DNA of 64,000 nt, taken from NCBI RefSeq assembly GCF_010389155.1, contig NC_057768.1:9918501-9982500 (forward strand), written 5' to 3'. The position numbers were made by a program, and so were the translations under genes. The notes beneath the pieces were generated by a model that worked only from the letters and a program-made list of their open reading frames with translations, was not told the origin of the DNA and did not search any database. This document shows, one piece after another, positions 1-12,734 of the stretch. Positions within the stretch are counted from its first letter, which is position 1. The number at the start of each line of letters is the position of its first letter. The stretch is from Erigeron canadensis (lineage: Eukaryota > Streptophyta > Magnoliopsida > Asterales > Asteraceae).

Positions 1-641
1 CATCACTTTAGATCGTCTTTCTTCATACTTGTAATATAATTTACATTAAGATATAACCATCCATCATTGAAACTTGTATCACTTTTGGTCATCACTTCTA
101 GAGATTTAACTGTTAAAATTAAATTGAAGCTCCTTGGTCATAGCTTCACCGACAACATTCGTAAAACTCTATATTTCTTCTAGTGTAATCTAATTTTGTA
201 TTTATAAGTATCTTGTAAACTGTTTGGTTCTTTTAGTAGTTAACAAGTTAACTGCTCAACATAAATTCTCGGCTGCACTACTGCAAGATAAGTTGATAGA
301 TGTTTAACCAGGATAAACAAAAAATTTGGAATACATACCAATTTTTATTTAACACAAATTATAAAGCATTGTAGCAGTTTCACAAGAAAGAAAAGAAAAG
401 GGAAGCTTCCGTAGCGCTTAGCACGGCGTATGGCCCATTGGATTATGTATTAAATGGGCTTCCACACATCTATTGGGAATTTGGGATCAATCTTTTTAGG
501 GCCGACCATTTTTTGGCACCCTTTCTTTATTGAATTCAACCTGTAAACAATTGTAAAAATTGAGCAACGAATTTGGGCTCAGTATATGACAACCACATAT
601 ATATATATATGTGATCAATACCCGTTTGTAAATGGCACGAA
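1..641. other. 3' flank of the acyl-activating enzyme gene
   Basis: No coding sequence is recognisable here. The right part, next to the stop codon at 642, should be the 3' untranslated region of the minus-strand gene and includes a short (TA)n stretch near 600-610. The rest is AT-rich intergenic DNA without a recognised repeat. Confidence 0.5.
526..531 (-). terminator. candidate poly(A) signal AATAAA
   Basis: TTTATT on the plus strand reads AATAAA on the minus strand, about 110 nt downstream of the stop codon of the acyl-activating enzyme gene. It is the best-placed canonical plant polyadenylation signal. Chance occurrence is likely in AT-rich DNA, so the call rests on position. Confidence 0.4.
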
Positions 642-2072
642 CTAGATAGACTTGGCTTGTTCTCTTAGAACAAATTTCAGGATTTTACCTGATGAATTCA
701 TTGGCAAAATTCCGAACCAGACGTTTATAGGGATCATACGTCGGGGCATCAATTTTTCTTCACAAAACTTGATGATACCATGGCTACTTAGCGAACATTC
801 ATCTTTTAAGGTCACAAAAGCACATGGATATTCACCAAAGGTCTTATCCGGTTTTCCAACGACTGCAACATCCTTTACAAATGGATGACTTCGTATGACA
901 CGCTCAATATCCATCGTGCTCAAAATCTCCCCCTCGACCATAATGCTATCTAATGCGCGATCCTTCATCACGATATCACCGTTAGGGTTCCTAACCCCGA
1001 GATCACCTGTCCTATACCATCCGCCCTTAAAGGCACTTTTTGTCATTTCCAAATTTTTAAGGTACCCTAACATAACTACATTACCCCTGAACACAACCTC
1101 ACCAATTGTCTTGCCGTCACATGGTACACTTTTCATTGTTTCCGGGTCTTTCACATCAACATCTTCTAATAGAATGTTGTGAGCTCCTTCGCGACATCTT
1201 ATCTTCACAAGTTCCGGATCATCTTTATTTTTTTCTTCATTTGTTGATTTTAGATATCTATCTGTCATGGGCCCAAGAGCTTCTGTCATTCCATAACCAT
1301 GGTGAATACTGAACCCGAGACTTTCAACTTCCAAAATAACATCAGGTGGTGGCAAAGGCCCGGCCACAATTACATCAACCTTAGCTGGAATCACCGATTG
1401 TTCACTGGTTTCTGAACTTGCAATTTTGTCTAAAATCGTAGGAGGGCCACATAAGTGTGTTACCTTATGAGCCACAATCGATTTCAATATCACATCGGCT
1501 GTGACTTCTCTAAGGCAAATATTGGTGCCACCTAATGCTGCCACTGCCCATGGAAAGCACCACCCATTGCAACGAAACATATCAACCGTCCATAAAAACA
1601 CCGGCATTTTTCTCATATCATATCTAAAGATAACTGCCAATGAGTTCAAATACGCCGCTCTATGGCTATATACAGCCCCCTTTGGCTTCCCAGTTGAGCC
1701 TGAAGTGAAATTTATCGAAATTGGATCACATTCATTATTTGGGTATATAATTTTGAAATCAGATTTCCCAATAGAAAGAAGATCATCATAATTAAGAGTG
1801 TTTGATGGTACAACAATGCCACTTTTTCTGCCTATTAGAACAAGGAGTGGTGATGGTTTCTGGCTTTTTAGTGCTAAGAGCTTGAATGCTTCAACGACGA
1901 TTTCAATGAACTGGCAATCACAAAATATGATCTCGGGTTCTAGTAGTTGAAGAGTGGCTGCTAATGTGGGTGGATCTAGGCTTGTATTGAGTGCAGAAAG
2001 GATGGCACCAGCCATTGGAACCGCAAAGTGAAGCTCGTAATGGGCAGGTATGTTTGGAGCCAATGTTGCAAC
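642..2072 (-). CDS. acyl-activating enzyme (AMP-forming acyl-CoA ligase), exon 2
   Basis: This exon encodes 476 residues, giving a 542-residue protein with exon 1, the normal length for plant AAE/BZO1/CNL-type ligases. These enzymes adenylate a carboxylic acid and transfer it to CoA, often in peroxisomes. Visible motifs in the full protein: the ATP loop TSGSTGKPKG at about 189-198, the FRCNGWC region, GYGMTE at about 325-330, YRTGD at about 419-423 and a C-terminal SSGK with the catalytic lysine at about 529. The exon begins after an AG acceptor at 2073-2074 and resumes with VATLAPN, the exact family continuation. The reading frame is open throughout. Two oddities: the usual DRxKD..SGGENIS hinge segment reads DRALD..VEGEILS, and the C-terminus (AKSI) is not a canonical PTS1. 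The substrate cannot be told; butyrate, benzoate or cinnamate-like acids are family precedents. Confidence 0.9.
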   Translation of the reverse strand, partial: VATLAPNIPAHYELHFAVPMAGAILSALNTSLDPPTLAATLQLLEPEIIFCDCQFIEIVVEAFKLLALKSQKPSPLLVLIGRKSGIVVPSNTLNYDDLLSIGKSDFKIIYPNNECDPISINFTSGSTGKPKGAVYSHRAAYLNSLAVIFRYDMRKMPVFLWTVDMFRCNGWCFPWAVAALGGTNICLREVTADVILKSIVAHKVTHLCGPPTILDKIASSETSEQSVIPAKVDVIVAGPLPPPDVILEVESLGFSIHHGYGMTEALGPMTDRYLKSTNEEKNKDDPELVKIRCREGAHNILLEDVDVKDPETMKSVPCDGKTIGEVVFRGNVVMLGYLKNLEMTKSAFKGGWYRTGDLGVRNPNGDIVMKDRALDSIMVEGEILSTMDIERVIRSHPFVKDVAVVGKPDKTFGEYPCAFVTLKDECSLSSHGIIKFCEEKLMPRRMIPINVWFGILPMNSSGKILKFVLREQAKSI

Positions 2073-2824
2073 CTATATGTAAAGATATTGCCGTGGTAGC
2101 TTAACAAATGCAATGAGTAATATAATTTTGACAAAATGCCATATCTCATAAGATCAGAACATAACTTGTTGATACATTAAGAGGGCCAACGATATGATTT
2201 CTGATGCCTTGAAAGCCAAAAGCAGTGAACCTCTAAAACATTTTTTGGTTCAACTAAAAACCTTGATGAAAAGATATTAGTAGGTTACAACTTTGAGCTC
2301 AAGCGGTCTTACACTTTTTACAAAAAACCTTTCTGAATATGAAATGTTTCTATTCAATAATCTGAGTAATTTCATTGAATTATATGCAATAGTTCAAATT
2401 CTGGATACTAGCCGAATGCATATGTGATGCAGGGGTAGCGATCGACGGTTTGGTGGCAGCGACGGGAACTCGGGAAGTATTATAGGATATTGATATAATG
2501 GTAATTGGTATATAAAGGGTAATTTAGTATTTTTATGAGTTGGGAAATAAGTGTAGTAAATATAAATTTCATTAAGGATATATTTGATATATCATGTACC
2601 TTAGCTGTTATGTGTCTTGAATAATCAAAGATATTTTAGGTATTTCAAAACAAAGGCGGTTGTGTTAGCTTTATATTATATAGAAATTTTGATATTTAAA
2701 TATTTGGATTGACATATTTTTGGAATGGATATTTGTGAAGTCCATTTTATCAAACCAGTTTTTCCAATAATATAAAATATAAAAAAAGAAAATTCCAACA
2801 TTAAAAGTACCGGATTCGTCCATA

Positions 2825-3190
2825 TAAGTTGAATTTGGCAATTACAATGTGGGATTAAGTTCCCCTTTGTAGGTAGCATGGTGAATCTGGCAATATAAAT
2901 GTCAGATTAGACTGTGAATTTGACATTATAAATGTCGGTTTCACCTTTTGCTCCCCTCAAAGCATTACAAGAATATTTCTTCCAATCCAGTATTGCTAAT
3001 GTCTGATTCAATTTTTGAATTTAGAAAATTAAAGCGAGACGAATTAAACAATATCGAGTCTAATAGAAAGTCGGATAGAGCAATATCGAGTTAGATAGAG
3101 CAATATCATATACAAAATTAAAGCGAATTTGGCAATGTTAATGCTGGATTGGTGAGAGTTGGACTAGTCTGACATTTCTAATGTCGTATT
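2825..3190. repeat. degenerate tandem repeat, unit like AATYTGGCAAT..AATGTCNGATT
   Basis: About six imperfect copies of a 25-30 bp motif (GGCAAT or GACATT, then AATGT and GATT) are spread over 360 bp with irregular spacing. The copies differ by substitutions and small gaps, so this is an old array. No function is visible. Confidence 0.4.
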
Positions 3191-3300
3191 ACTTGTTCCA
3201 TAAAAAAAAAATTCCCAAAAACTGTTTGACAAAGTGAGCTCCTAAAATATTTGTTCCAAAAAAGAAATTCGTAGAAATTGCTCATTTACTTGAATAAACC

Positions 3301-3350
<50 letters not shown>
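3301..3350. repeat. (AAT)n microsatellite
   Basis: About 17 perfect AAT units in a row. A shorter impure AAT run lies at about 3816-3843. On the minus strand the run spells a polytyrosine ORF, which is an artefact. Confidence 0.95.
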
Positions 3351-3352
<2 letters not shown>

Positions 3353-5440
3353 TCGATTATGTTTGACTATCACTTCGTTGACTTCGATTTCTAAGCCCAC
3401 AAAAGCAATGGAATATTTGAGCACATGTTTATATTGAATTTATATAAAATAACCATTTTTACTAGAAAAAAAAAAAAAACAAATGGAATATCGCAAATTA
3501 TAACTCATAGAATAGAATACCATAGGGGGTATGTTAATAGGATATAATTATTATATAACTATTATATGGCTTTGTCATAGACTCTTAGGTCATATATTAT
3601 GGATAAAAAGATTATTGTTATTTTTATTGAAGATATTTGTAGTGTAGTCAGTATATGTGTGAATATATGCAATTATCTCTGTTTATAAAAATATCTTTCT
3701 ACATAACTAAGAAAATATAAAAAATCCTATGTAGCATATTTATTTAGATGAAAACAAAGATTATTGCTTAGTTGTAATTTTTCTAAATATTTTGTAATTT
3801 TGCATGCCATGTATAATAATAATAGTAATAATAATAATAATAATCGTATACATACATAAGGAAATAGAGATCACTTCGCGATGGTTGTAGATTAATTTAT
3901 GGTTTAGATTAATTAACAAAGATGTATTCGTTAATACATTTTTGTCAATAATTTATTTAGTACCTATCCATATCCATTATATATCAAATAAATTGCTACA
4001 ACAAAATAAAATAGTCATCTGTTTTATCATCATCATCATCAAGAGAAGATATAAAAAACTTCCGTAACACATTTATCGAGATAACAAACAAGATTTTTAT
4101 TTCGTTATAATTTTTGCAGATATTTTGTATTTTTTGCATGCCATGTAGATTACTAATCACTAGCATGATACCTGCGTGATGCAGCGGGGATGAAATATAA
4201 TGCGCAAGATGACGTGACGAAGAGAGTTTTGGTGGCCGCATTCTCTTTCAATACGTGAAAAGGGAGGGTTGTATTTGTGGAAAGAATATTTTAGACAATT
4301 CTTTCTGTGTGACTTTCAATAGACGTGTGTTTCTTTTGTTAAGTTTGTGTAGATTAAAGTAAATATTGTACTAATTTCTTTGTAATCTTTAAATTTATTT
4401 AATATCTTATATTTAATGTGGATAATTTAGGCTGCTGTGGTTAAGCCTATGAGTATCAACTTAGTTTTGTACTTATCTGTCATTCTCTTTTAATATTTTG
4501 TGACATTATTTTAAAAAAATACTTAGTCAAATATTTTATTTAGTATTATATAATGAATAATTGTAACATTGAATTAAATATGATACGGAGTATAGTTTTT
4601 TCTTTCCATCCTTTGCATATTAGAAGATTTTATTTAACCTATTATTTATTAGATAAAAATCCAATTTTTTTACTCAAATTTAGTAAATTATTTACTTTTT
4701 GAAAATTAACCCCTTTAGTTTATGTTTTATGCATTAAAATTTAACCTTTGTTGATGGTTTATTTACGAAAGTAAAGTATATATACTTTATTTTTTAATTT
4801 CATGTGTTGTTATATGTTTATATAATTTAGACATTATTAAAAAAGTAAGTTCTATTGGTATATTGTCTTTATATATGTTTATATATGTTTATATGTTTAT
4901 ATAATTTAGACATTATTAAAATATATTCATTTATGATATATTGTCTTTAATTAATAAGTTTACATTTTAATACATCGTTACTACCATATTATAGTTATAC
5001 AATAACTATTTACCATATAACGCATGAATTTAATATAGTTTAAAAATATATGACATCATAACTAATGTAAGAAAAAAAATGGAATTGCCACGTTAATTAT
5101 TTTCAATAAATCAAATCCTTCTTCAATTATTATAACTTTGCTAAATCAACCTTTAAAAATTTTCATGAAGGTATATTAAAAAGTTATATACTTATCATAA
5201 AATTCAAGGGTGGAAAAAGACAATTTTTTTATGCACGTGAAGTATTAAGAACTTTATTTAGCATTTTTCTATTTATTATAATAAAGATATATATATATAT
5301 ATATATTAATCATATATATACCTAAGTTAAATAAATTAACTTAAAAAATGATAAAAATAATTAATTTAAGAGTATGTAGAAAAAAGTAATAAGTACATAT
5401 TTATTGAATATAGTCATATAGATAGATAAGTAGAAAATAA

Positions 5441-5765
5441 AAATAGGATGGAAAAATGTTACCTAAAACTACACAACATTACAAAATTTATTTTATATCA
5501 AGTATTACAAGTATTTCTTTTATTATTGAGAAACGGAAAACACAATCAAATGCATTTACTTTTACTATATTAATAAAATGTATCTGTGTAATGCGGCGTT
5601 GTGGTAGTGGCGGCAATCGCGGCAGTAGCAGCGGTGGTGATATCGGTGGCGGTGTTGGTGTGATTATTAATATAAAACTAATTGATATTGTTGGTACAGT
5701 TTCTGTGCACCTATTATTGTCCGCTGCAATGCAACTCAGGAGATGGACTATAGGAGTTTCACCTG
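5441..5765. repeat. Helitron-like remnant with GGY-rich module
   Basis: The interval holds a G-rich GGCGGT/GGTGGT tract at about 5593-5665. Similar tracts occur in related segments at 44.9-45.2 kb and 62.5-62.8 kb, in reverse at 46.6-46.9 kb, and in a weaker form at 48.06 and 52.65 kb. The plus-strand ORF across it (105 codons) follows the low-complexity tract and is not a convincing gene. Confidence 0.35.
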
Positions 5766-6360
5766 TACTATAATGTCTATGCTACAATGTGTATACTACA
5801 TTGTGTGTATACGATCATAATCTCTATGAGATGATAATTAGTATACGTGAAAAGTGATTATTTGTATGAGATGATATCTATACTATACTAATCTCTATGA
5901 GATGATAGTGTAGTATACGTCCTAGAAGCCCAAGTCCAGCCCACATGTTATGTAATCTGCTATATATATGTGTTATAGGTATAGGGTTTTCAGTTAATGA
6001 TTTTAGTCGAGACAGAGAGTCATTCACGGGTTGTGATAGAGATCTATATCACATATCCACCATGTAATTCATTATCAAGAGTCGTCTCGATCGATTGTAA
6101 TCCGGAATCATTGAGATGTATTTTAAACGGATTTATTATTGTAATCATTCGACTAATGATAAAGGAATTATTATTGTTTATCTCCTGTTCTTATTATATA
6201 TATGTGTGTGATTTTGTTAAAAGCCTCAAGATCGAATTCAGGTGGATTCCGCACACCTGGATTCGTACAGATCTCGATGTTCTAGGGTCAACGGGACCTT
6301 ACAGATATAAATGGGGTAGTTTATTTATTTTAATAATTGAAGGATATATGTTGTAAATAT
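5766..6360. repeat. possible solo LTR or LTR fragment
   Basis: The interval has a TATA-like CTATATATATG near 5958-5970, a preceding GAAGCCCAAGTCCAGCCCA stretch and a 119-codon ORF (5997-6356) with no recognisable similarity. The composition (purine-rich, higher GC than its surroundings) resembles LTR sequence. No second copy, TSD or terminal TG/CA pair could be fixed, so the call is weak. Confidence 0.25.
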
Positions 6361-6387
6361 ATTTTATTAAAGTATTATAGTCTTATA

Positions 6388-6423
6388 CTAGATTTTAGAC
6401 CCGTGCCCAATACTGGACACGGG
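6388..6423 (-). mobile_element. Helitron 3' terminus
   Basis: On the minus strand this reads a GC-rich hairpin (CCCGTG..CACGGG) followed by about 10 nt and CTAG, with the Helitron end at the A/T junction 6387/6388. Similar CTAG plus hairpin ends occur at 11762, 21228, 56830 and 62186. The matching 5' TC end was not located. Confidence 0.5.
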
Positions 6424-7269
6424 TTTACAATATTATCAATATTAGATTTTCATACATTTAAGTCATAAAAGCATATAATTTTAAAGATATAGGGTTCTAA
6501 GTGTCTTACTTTGCAAGTTGTAGTACAATAATCATATGTTTGTCACTGTCATTATTAGCTGAGAGACATTGATAAAATTGTTTATCGTATTCATTTCATA
6601 AGGCACATATTATAATAATTAATCTATTATATAACTTTTTAAAACCAGTTGTACTCATAATATGATATTATTATGAAAGATAATTAAGAATTAAAATATA
6701 AACACACTTTTGATCATGTATTTGACATTCAATTATATGTTTTTGATTATGATGCGGACCCATAACACAAAAAGGTTTATTTTCAATCACCTGTCCTACG
6801 ATAATTAGATAACAATTAGGATTGTTTTCATACTCTTTGGTAACAATTAGGACTCTTAATTTGAGTGACAATTGTAACTTTAAACATTAATACGCAAACC
6901 TAATATATAAAAAAAGAGAAAATTATGTACCTTTTTGATTTGAGAGATATAATGAATCTCGAATGGAGTTCATATTAACTTCGATATAGTATTCAAGTAA
7001 CCCTCAGTTGTAAATGTTGTTTTTTTCTGTGACCGTCTCATGTTTTGTGATTCCTATTGTGTTTAGGATAAGAATGTTGTATATCGTCATATGTTATTAT
7101 GTTTGAGATATGTATCCAAAGTTCAAATTGTGTTTATATTAAATATTAAGCTAAATATTAATATTTATAGTTTATAAAAATCTAATCTAATATTTGTTAA
7201 TAAGTCATTAGGTTTTGAAATAATTTTTTGTAGACAATATTTAATATATTGAAATTTTTTTTAACTAAT

Positions 7270-7860
7270 TAAATGATTATAAGATTTACAAAATTTTCTC
7301 AAGTTAATGGTTAAAAATAAAAAATAAATTAAGTTTTCAGGGCTAAAAAGTGTAAATTATTGATAGAAAACAAAAAAGTATAAATTAATGAGATTTTTTC
7401 TACAAAATAATATAAATACTAATATAATAATATATTTGGATAATTATTATTACGATTTTTAGTTTATAGTTAATCTAAATGATGACATAATATAAATACT
7501 AATATAATAATATAATTGGATAATTATTATTAGGATTTTTAATTTATAGCTAATTAAATGATTATAAGATTAAAAATTTTTTTTTCAAGTTAATGGCTAA
7601 AAATAAATATAAATTAAGTTTTCAAAGCTACAAAGTGTAAATTATTGATAGAAAACAAAAAAGTGTAAATTAATGAGATTTTTTCTACAAAATAATATAA
7701 ATACTAATATAATATTGTATTTGAATAATTATTATTAGTATTTTTAATTTATAGTTAATTTAAATGATGACATAATATAAATACTAATATAATAATATAT
7801 TTGGATAATTATTATTAGGATTTTTAATTTATAGTTAATTTAAATGATGACATATGCGAA
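7270..7860. repeat. AT-rich tandem duplication, period about 290 bp
   Basis: The segment containing ATTATAAGATT, CAAGTTAATGG and GAAAACAAAAAAGT occurs twice, at about 7270-7560 and 7556-7860. Within each copy a block of about 75 bp (AATATAAATACTAATATAATA then GGATAATTATTATTA) is itself doubled. The copies differ mainly by substitutions. No gene lies here. Confidence 0.6.
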
Positions 7861-9286
7861 AGTTAATTTGATGAAATTGAACGATTTGATTAATTAATAT
7901 GTAATTAGTTCAACCGTCTTATAATACATATTAAGATTAAGATAAAGATAAAGATTAAAATTAAGATGTATAGTAGGTACAAATAATTATAATTAAATGA
8001 AATGATAAATGATAATGATTGTTTGAGTTTATTTACTGTAATTTTTTTAAATTTGAAGGAGGTAAGTAATTTATACGCCAATATATAAATTTAATCATAT
8101 CACAATTATATATATATTTCAAGTATTATATATATAAAGCAGCTTACCAGCATATGCAATAACGTGTTCAACTTGTAATTTGTTTTCTATAAATTTGCCA
8201 TTTTATATTTGGTTGAAGAAATCAATTCATACGCGTTTTCTAGACGACGTTCGACACAATATACATAGACGGGGCCCAAACGCCAAAAATGTTGTTGACT
8301 ATTTACTCTTACTCGTACTAAATTAATGGAAATTATGAAAAAAAGTAATATATATTTTATTGAAAAGTAAAAAAAGATAGGGGAAAAAAAGTGATATACT
8401 TACCTGAATTTTCTAATAAGTGAACGTAAAATGTTAGTAAGAGATAAAATAATTTTAATGGTCTCTAAAAAATTGAAATTGCATCCAAAATGATTTTTGA
8501 GAAAGAAAAAAATAAAAAAACAAATAATCCAAACTTTTCTTATTGGAGAAATTGAATTTAGCGTTCATATTAAAATATACCGTTTTCTTTTTTCTTAATA
8601 TATAAATTTATACTTCTTTTTTCATTAGTTCCTTATTGAATATATTGTGTAATTTCTGAAAAAACTCTTCAATATCATTCACATAAAAATAAGTTATTGT
8701 AAATTTTTAGTATCTATCCTATAACTAAAAAAAGGTTAAAGACATACTTGACACCTCTTAAAGTCAATTTTGAGCCTAAAATTCTCTCATAATTACTCTG
8801 GAGGTCTTACTTTCTTTTTTTTAAGACTTTTTTTATTTCTTTATTTTTTTATTAAATAGATAATTACATTTAAAACTCTATCACAATTTTTTTATATCAA
8901 AACAAAGATTTTTAAATTTTAAAGATATATGATATCATTAAAACTTTCTCAATAAATTATTATATATACAACCTAAAGTTTTATTAATCATTCTCATTAA
9001 TATTATTTTTCTTTCTTCCGACCAAAAAAACATATGTCATATCACTTTATTTTATTTTTGATATTTTGTTTATGTTTGTTTATTACTTGATATTGAATTG
9101 TTATATTATTATTATTTTTCATCTCTTTTAAATTAATTTGTTGTCAATTGTAGTTTAATTATGATTTTTTCTTCTAATACAAAAGAATTTATTTTTCAAA
9201 TTTTGTTTGTTCATATTTTGTTATTTTTTCGTTTGTATTGTTATTTAATATTTAACATTGATATATATATATATATATATATATAT
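7861..9286. other. AT-rich intron sequence
   Basis: No coding sequence, RNA gene or terminal-repeat structure was recognised. The right end is a (TA)n microsatellite at about 9260-9287 in which the next element is inserted. Confidence 0.4.
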
Positions 9287-9688
9287 TAGGGTATGGGTGA
9301 TTATCAAATGAGAACCAAATTAAAATGAGAACAAATGAGAACACTTAAAAAACTATATTTTAATGCATTAAAAATCCTTAAAACTGACAAAGTGCATAAC
9401 TAATTATAACTATTTAAGTGTTTAACAACACATTGATACGTCAAAATCGAAAAAATCACGTTTTTGTTGGATGCATAATTTTGATGAATATGCATCCAAG
9501 ATAGATGCACAAAACAAAAAACTTGACTTTTTCGATTTTGATTGCTAAATGTGTTGTTAAACACTTAAATAAATATAATTAGTTATGCACTATGTTAGTT
9601 TTGTGAACTTTTAATGCATCAAAATTATGATTTTTAAGTGTTCACACCATTCTTATTTTAAAAGTGTTCTCACTGGAGTGTTACCCTA
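9287..9688. mobile_element. foldback MITE in a (TA)n microsatellite
   Basis: The whole 400 bp is one imperfect inverted repeat, starting TAGGGTATGGG and ending TGTTACCCTA. Matched arm segments include AAGTGTTTAACAACACAT and its complement, and TCAAAATCGAAAAA and its complement. (TA)n lies immediately on both sides, as expected for an element that targets TA repeats (Micron-like by analogy). It has no coding capacity. Confidence 0.7.
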
Positions 9689-11761
9689 TATATATATATA
9701 TATATATAGAAATTATCCGTCTATCAGACGAGCCTGAAGACTGATACGATAATATGTCGTAAGCAAAATAAAACTATTTTTTCTCATTCAAAAAGGGCTA
9801 AAAACTGTTCATTTTAATTAAAACTGGAAGTCTTATATTAAAGATAGACCCTAACTAAATTGTATTAACATATGCGTGATAAATTATATGCATATTTTAT
9901 ACTAGATTAAACCCGTATATTGTATGAATAACAAAAATATAAAATTAACATATTGTTCGTTAAAAATAAAATACAGTAGCGAGAATCCCCTACAATCTAA
10001 TAGTTAGTTTTTTTGAACACGACTATGTTAAGTTTATCAAGGCTGACTGGCTGAATAGGGCTGGCACGAAAATGATATCAGGAACTGAAGATCAAGCAAC
10101 GCAAAGACAAAACAAGACTGACTAGTTAAGCATTAATATGCATGGGTCATGAAGCACTGCTACAAATACATACTCCGTATATTTTTCCTTTCACATTATG
10201 AATCTAAAATTCCAATATAAAAAAATAAAACAAATTTTTGAAGAACAATGATGACAAGCCTTGGTTTTTTTCTTTTTTCGAATACTTGTAATGATCATGT
10301 TTAACATGTCATTATTTAGGGTACGCGCAAAACTTAACTATTATATTAAACGGTGAAATTTCTCTAATATCATATGCCAACTAAATGCTCGACTTTTCTT
10401 TTCCTTTTTGAATAATCAGAATGTGGTAGAATTTTAAATTCTTATGTTCGAAATTTAATTATCATAATGTGCTAGAATTTAATTTTATTAATCTTGTTTT
10501 AATTATGTTTCCCTCTATATCATACCTTTTTGAGTAAACAACACGGATGGTTACTGAAGTATATCTCAGATTATCCTTTTCGTACAATCTTTTGATTCTC
10601 TACTCGGAATATACCTAAAGTTTTCAAATTCTTCTCATATAGTACCTAAAACTAATAATCGTCTATTTGGTCACTTGAGGACTATTTTTGTTATTTTCTT
10701 ATCAAAAGGACCAAAAATGAAGTTATTTTTATAATAATAAACTTTATTAATTAACAAAATATACATACACACATATTTTACTTAATTACTTTTTATTTTG
10801 TTTTTTTTCATTTGTTTACTTTATTTTATTATTATTTTTCTAATAACAATCTTTTCTCTAAATAATCATAATAAATGAAAAATAAATCAAAAAACAAAAA
10901 ACAAATTAAAATTTTTCTTAATTGTTTAAAAACTATATGACATATCATCATCATTAGATACCTCATATTAATACCTTAAGGGTGAAACCCTTACCGTATA
11001 TATCAAAAGAGATTTTTTTAATATTTTTTTGGTAGGTGTTTCTATAAAAGTAAATGAAAAAAAAATTTAAAAAAATATTAATAAAAATAAAAAGACTACA
11101 CATTTTCCATTCTTAATAAATTTTTATAATAAAAACAAAAATAAATGCCGTACCTCATATTATTTTTAGTAATATTGTTTTTATAAGAAAAACTCATTTA
11201 AAAAAAAATAACGGTATTAATAAGAAGTAGCTGGCGGAGGTGATAGGCCATAGGCTTAAATATAAAAATAAACTAATAATTTCTAATATATTTTTAGTTT
11301 TGATTTATTCTTATATTTTTGGAGAAATAATAGTTGTTAGTTAAATAAATTAAAATAAATAACTGAAAAATTAATAAATTTTATTAATAAAAGTAATTAC
11401 AATTTTGGTCCTTTTGGTAAGAAAATAACAAAAATATTCTTCAAATGGTGGACTTAACAACGAAATAGAAGAACGTCAGTTTTAGGTACCATAAGACGTA
11501 AGAATAGGATTTGAAAACTATATATAGGTTTGGTTCGAGTAGAAATTTAAAAGATTATACCACAAGGGTAATCTACAATCTGTGTAATTTACTCTACTTT
11601 TTTTTTTTTTTTTTATAAATTTTGCATATGAAGTTTTAAAAAGTCTTTTTTAATGACCTGTGATATTACACAAAACAAGTTAACTAAATGTTTTTTTTTT
11701 TTATCAAAGACCCGGGATACTCAAGTCATTTGATCAAAAAACTTAGTCATTTATACATATA
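9689..11761. other. AT-rich intron sequence
   Basis: No exon is recognisable. The segments around 10520-10720 and 11390-11590 are partly inverted copies of each other (CAAAAGGACCAAAA/GGTCCTTTTGG and GGTACC-flanked AAACT tracts), suggesting the decayed ends of an inverted-repeat element. A possible Helitron-like end (CTAGATTAAACCCGTAT) lies near 9902. Confidence 0.35.
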
Positions 11762-12734
11762 CTAGGTTTTTTACCCGCACGATGTGCGATTGTTTAATTG
11801 TTTTATCAAATATTTTAACATGACATTGATAATTAATAAAATTTAGTTTAGTTAGCATAATATTAATATATCGTTATTTTTAGGGATAAGTGCGTGAAAA
11901 TGCTGATAATAACTAAGATCAAAAAGTTATAGTGTGCTTGAATTTTTCAGTTACTCTATTGTATGCATGAACTATGTAGATACACCAATACAAATAAAAA
12001 TAAAAGATATTACAACTACTATACTATCAAACTAAAATTTTGCATAGCAAGAGCAACATACAATTGACCATGTAATAATTTATATGTTTAACAATAGTAT
12101 GGACCATTTAATTTATAAAACACTTATAACTATTATACCACACGAAGAGTATAAACAATAAAAATATCATCATGCTTCTTTCATTGTCGATGATTAAAAC
12201 AAAATAACTGAAAGCAAAAACATAGTAGAAGTAACTGACCCAAATAATGATTCAAACCAATGCATAACTTATAAATATGTCGGAAACAAAAATAAAACTT
12301 ATGACCTGTATATCATCGGTCCATATCCGTATTCATCTAAGATTCTTCAATGTTATATTAGAATTAATTATTATGAGAAGTCATTCATATTGTACCTTAC
12401 CAAAGTTTTACGAAGTGAATAAAAGTCAAGTTATGCAAATAACTAACAAAATAAATATGTTTGAATAGCTTATCAAAATTTAGATATGTTAAAGATTGAT
12501 TTATTGAATATAATCTTTAAAAAGATTATATGGAATTATTCTCTCAAAGAAATAAATTATAACTATCTTATTTGTTATAATCTTTACCTAAATAATTCAA
12601 ACTATTTAAATAAATATATATAAAAAAGGGTGGAGATGACACATAGGTTAAATCCTATGTGGCAACATTTAAATATAGCTTTGAGTTGAGGTGAGAGCTT
12701 TAGAAAGCTAGGATTCTTATTGTTTTAATATAGA
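11762..12734 (-). mobile_element. non-autonomous Helitron A
   Basis: Read on the minus strand it begins TCTATATTAAAACAATAAG at 12734 and ends with a hairpin (CGCAC-ATC-GTGCG), a short A/T run and CTAG at 11762, inserted between A and T. These are textbook Helitron termini. The 5' end matches that of the plus-strand copy at 61133 (Helitron B), defining one family. There is no Rep or helicase ORF; the 63-codon ORF inside is not convincing. Confidence 0.7.

Larger units (their letters stand above)
2073..5440. other. AT-rich intron sequence with repeat remnants
   Basis: No exon was found. The stretch holds a degenerate repeat (2825-3190), two AAT microsatellites, and a Helitron-like remnant near 2410-2560 sharing a TATTATAGG-type motif with copies at 45, 53 and 62.7 kb. 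A short local duplication containing TTTATATAATTTAGACATTATTAAA lies near 4815-4920. Confidence 0.4.

Noticed and set aside
3242..3424. 60-codon ORF with a polytyrosine run
   Set aside because: Direct translation of the AAT microsatellite.
5997..6356. 119-codon ORF as a membrane protein gene
   Set aside because: No recognised motif, biased composition, and the surroundings resemble LTR debris.
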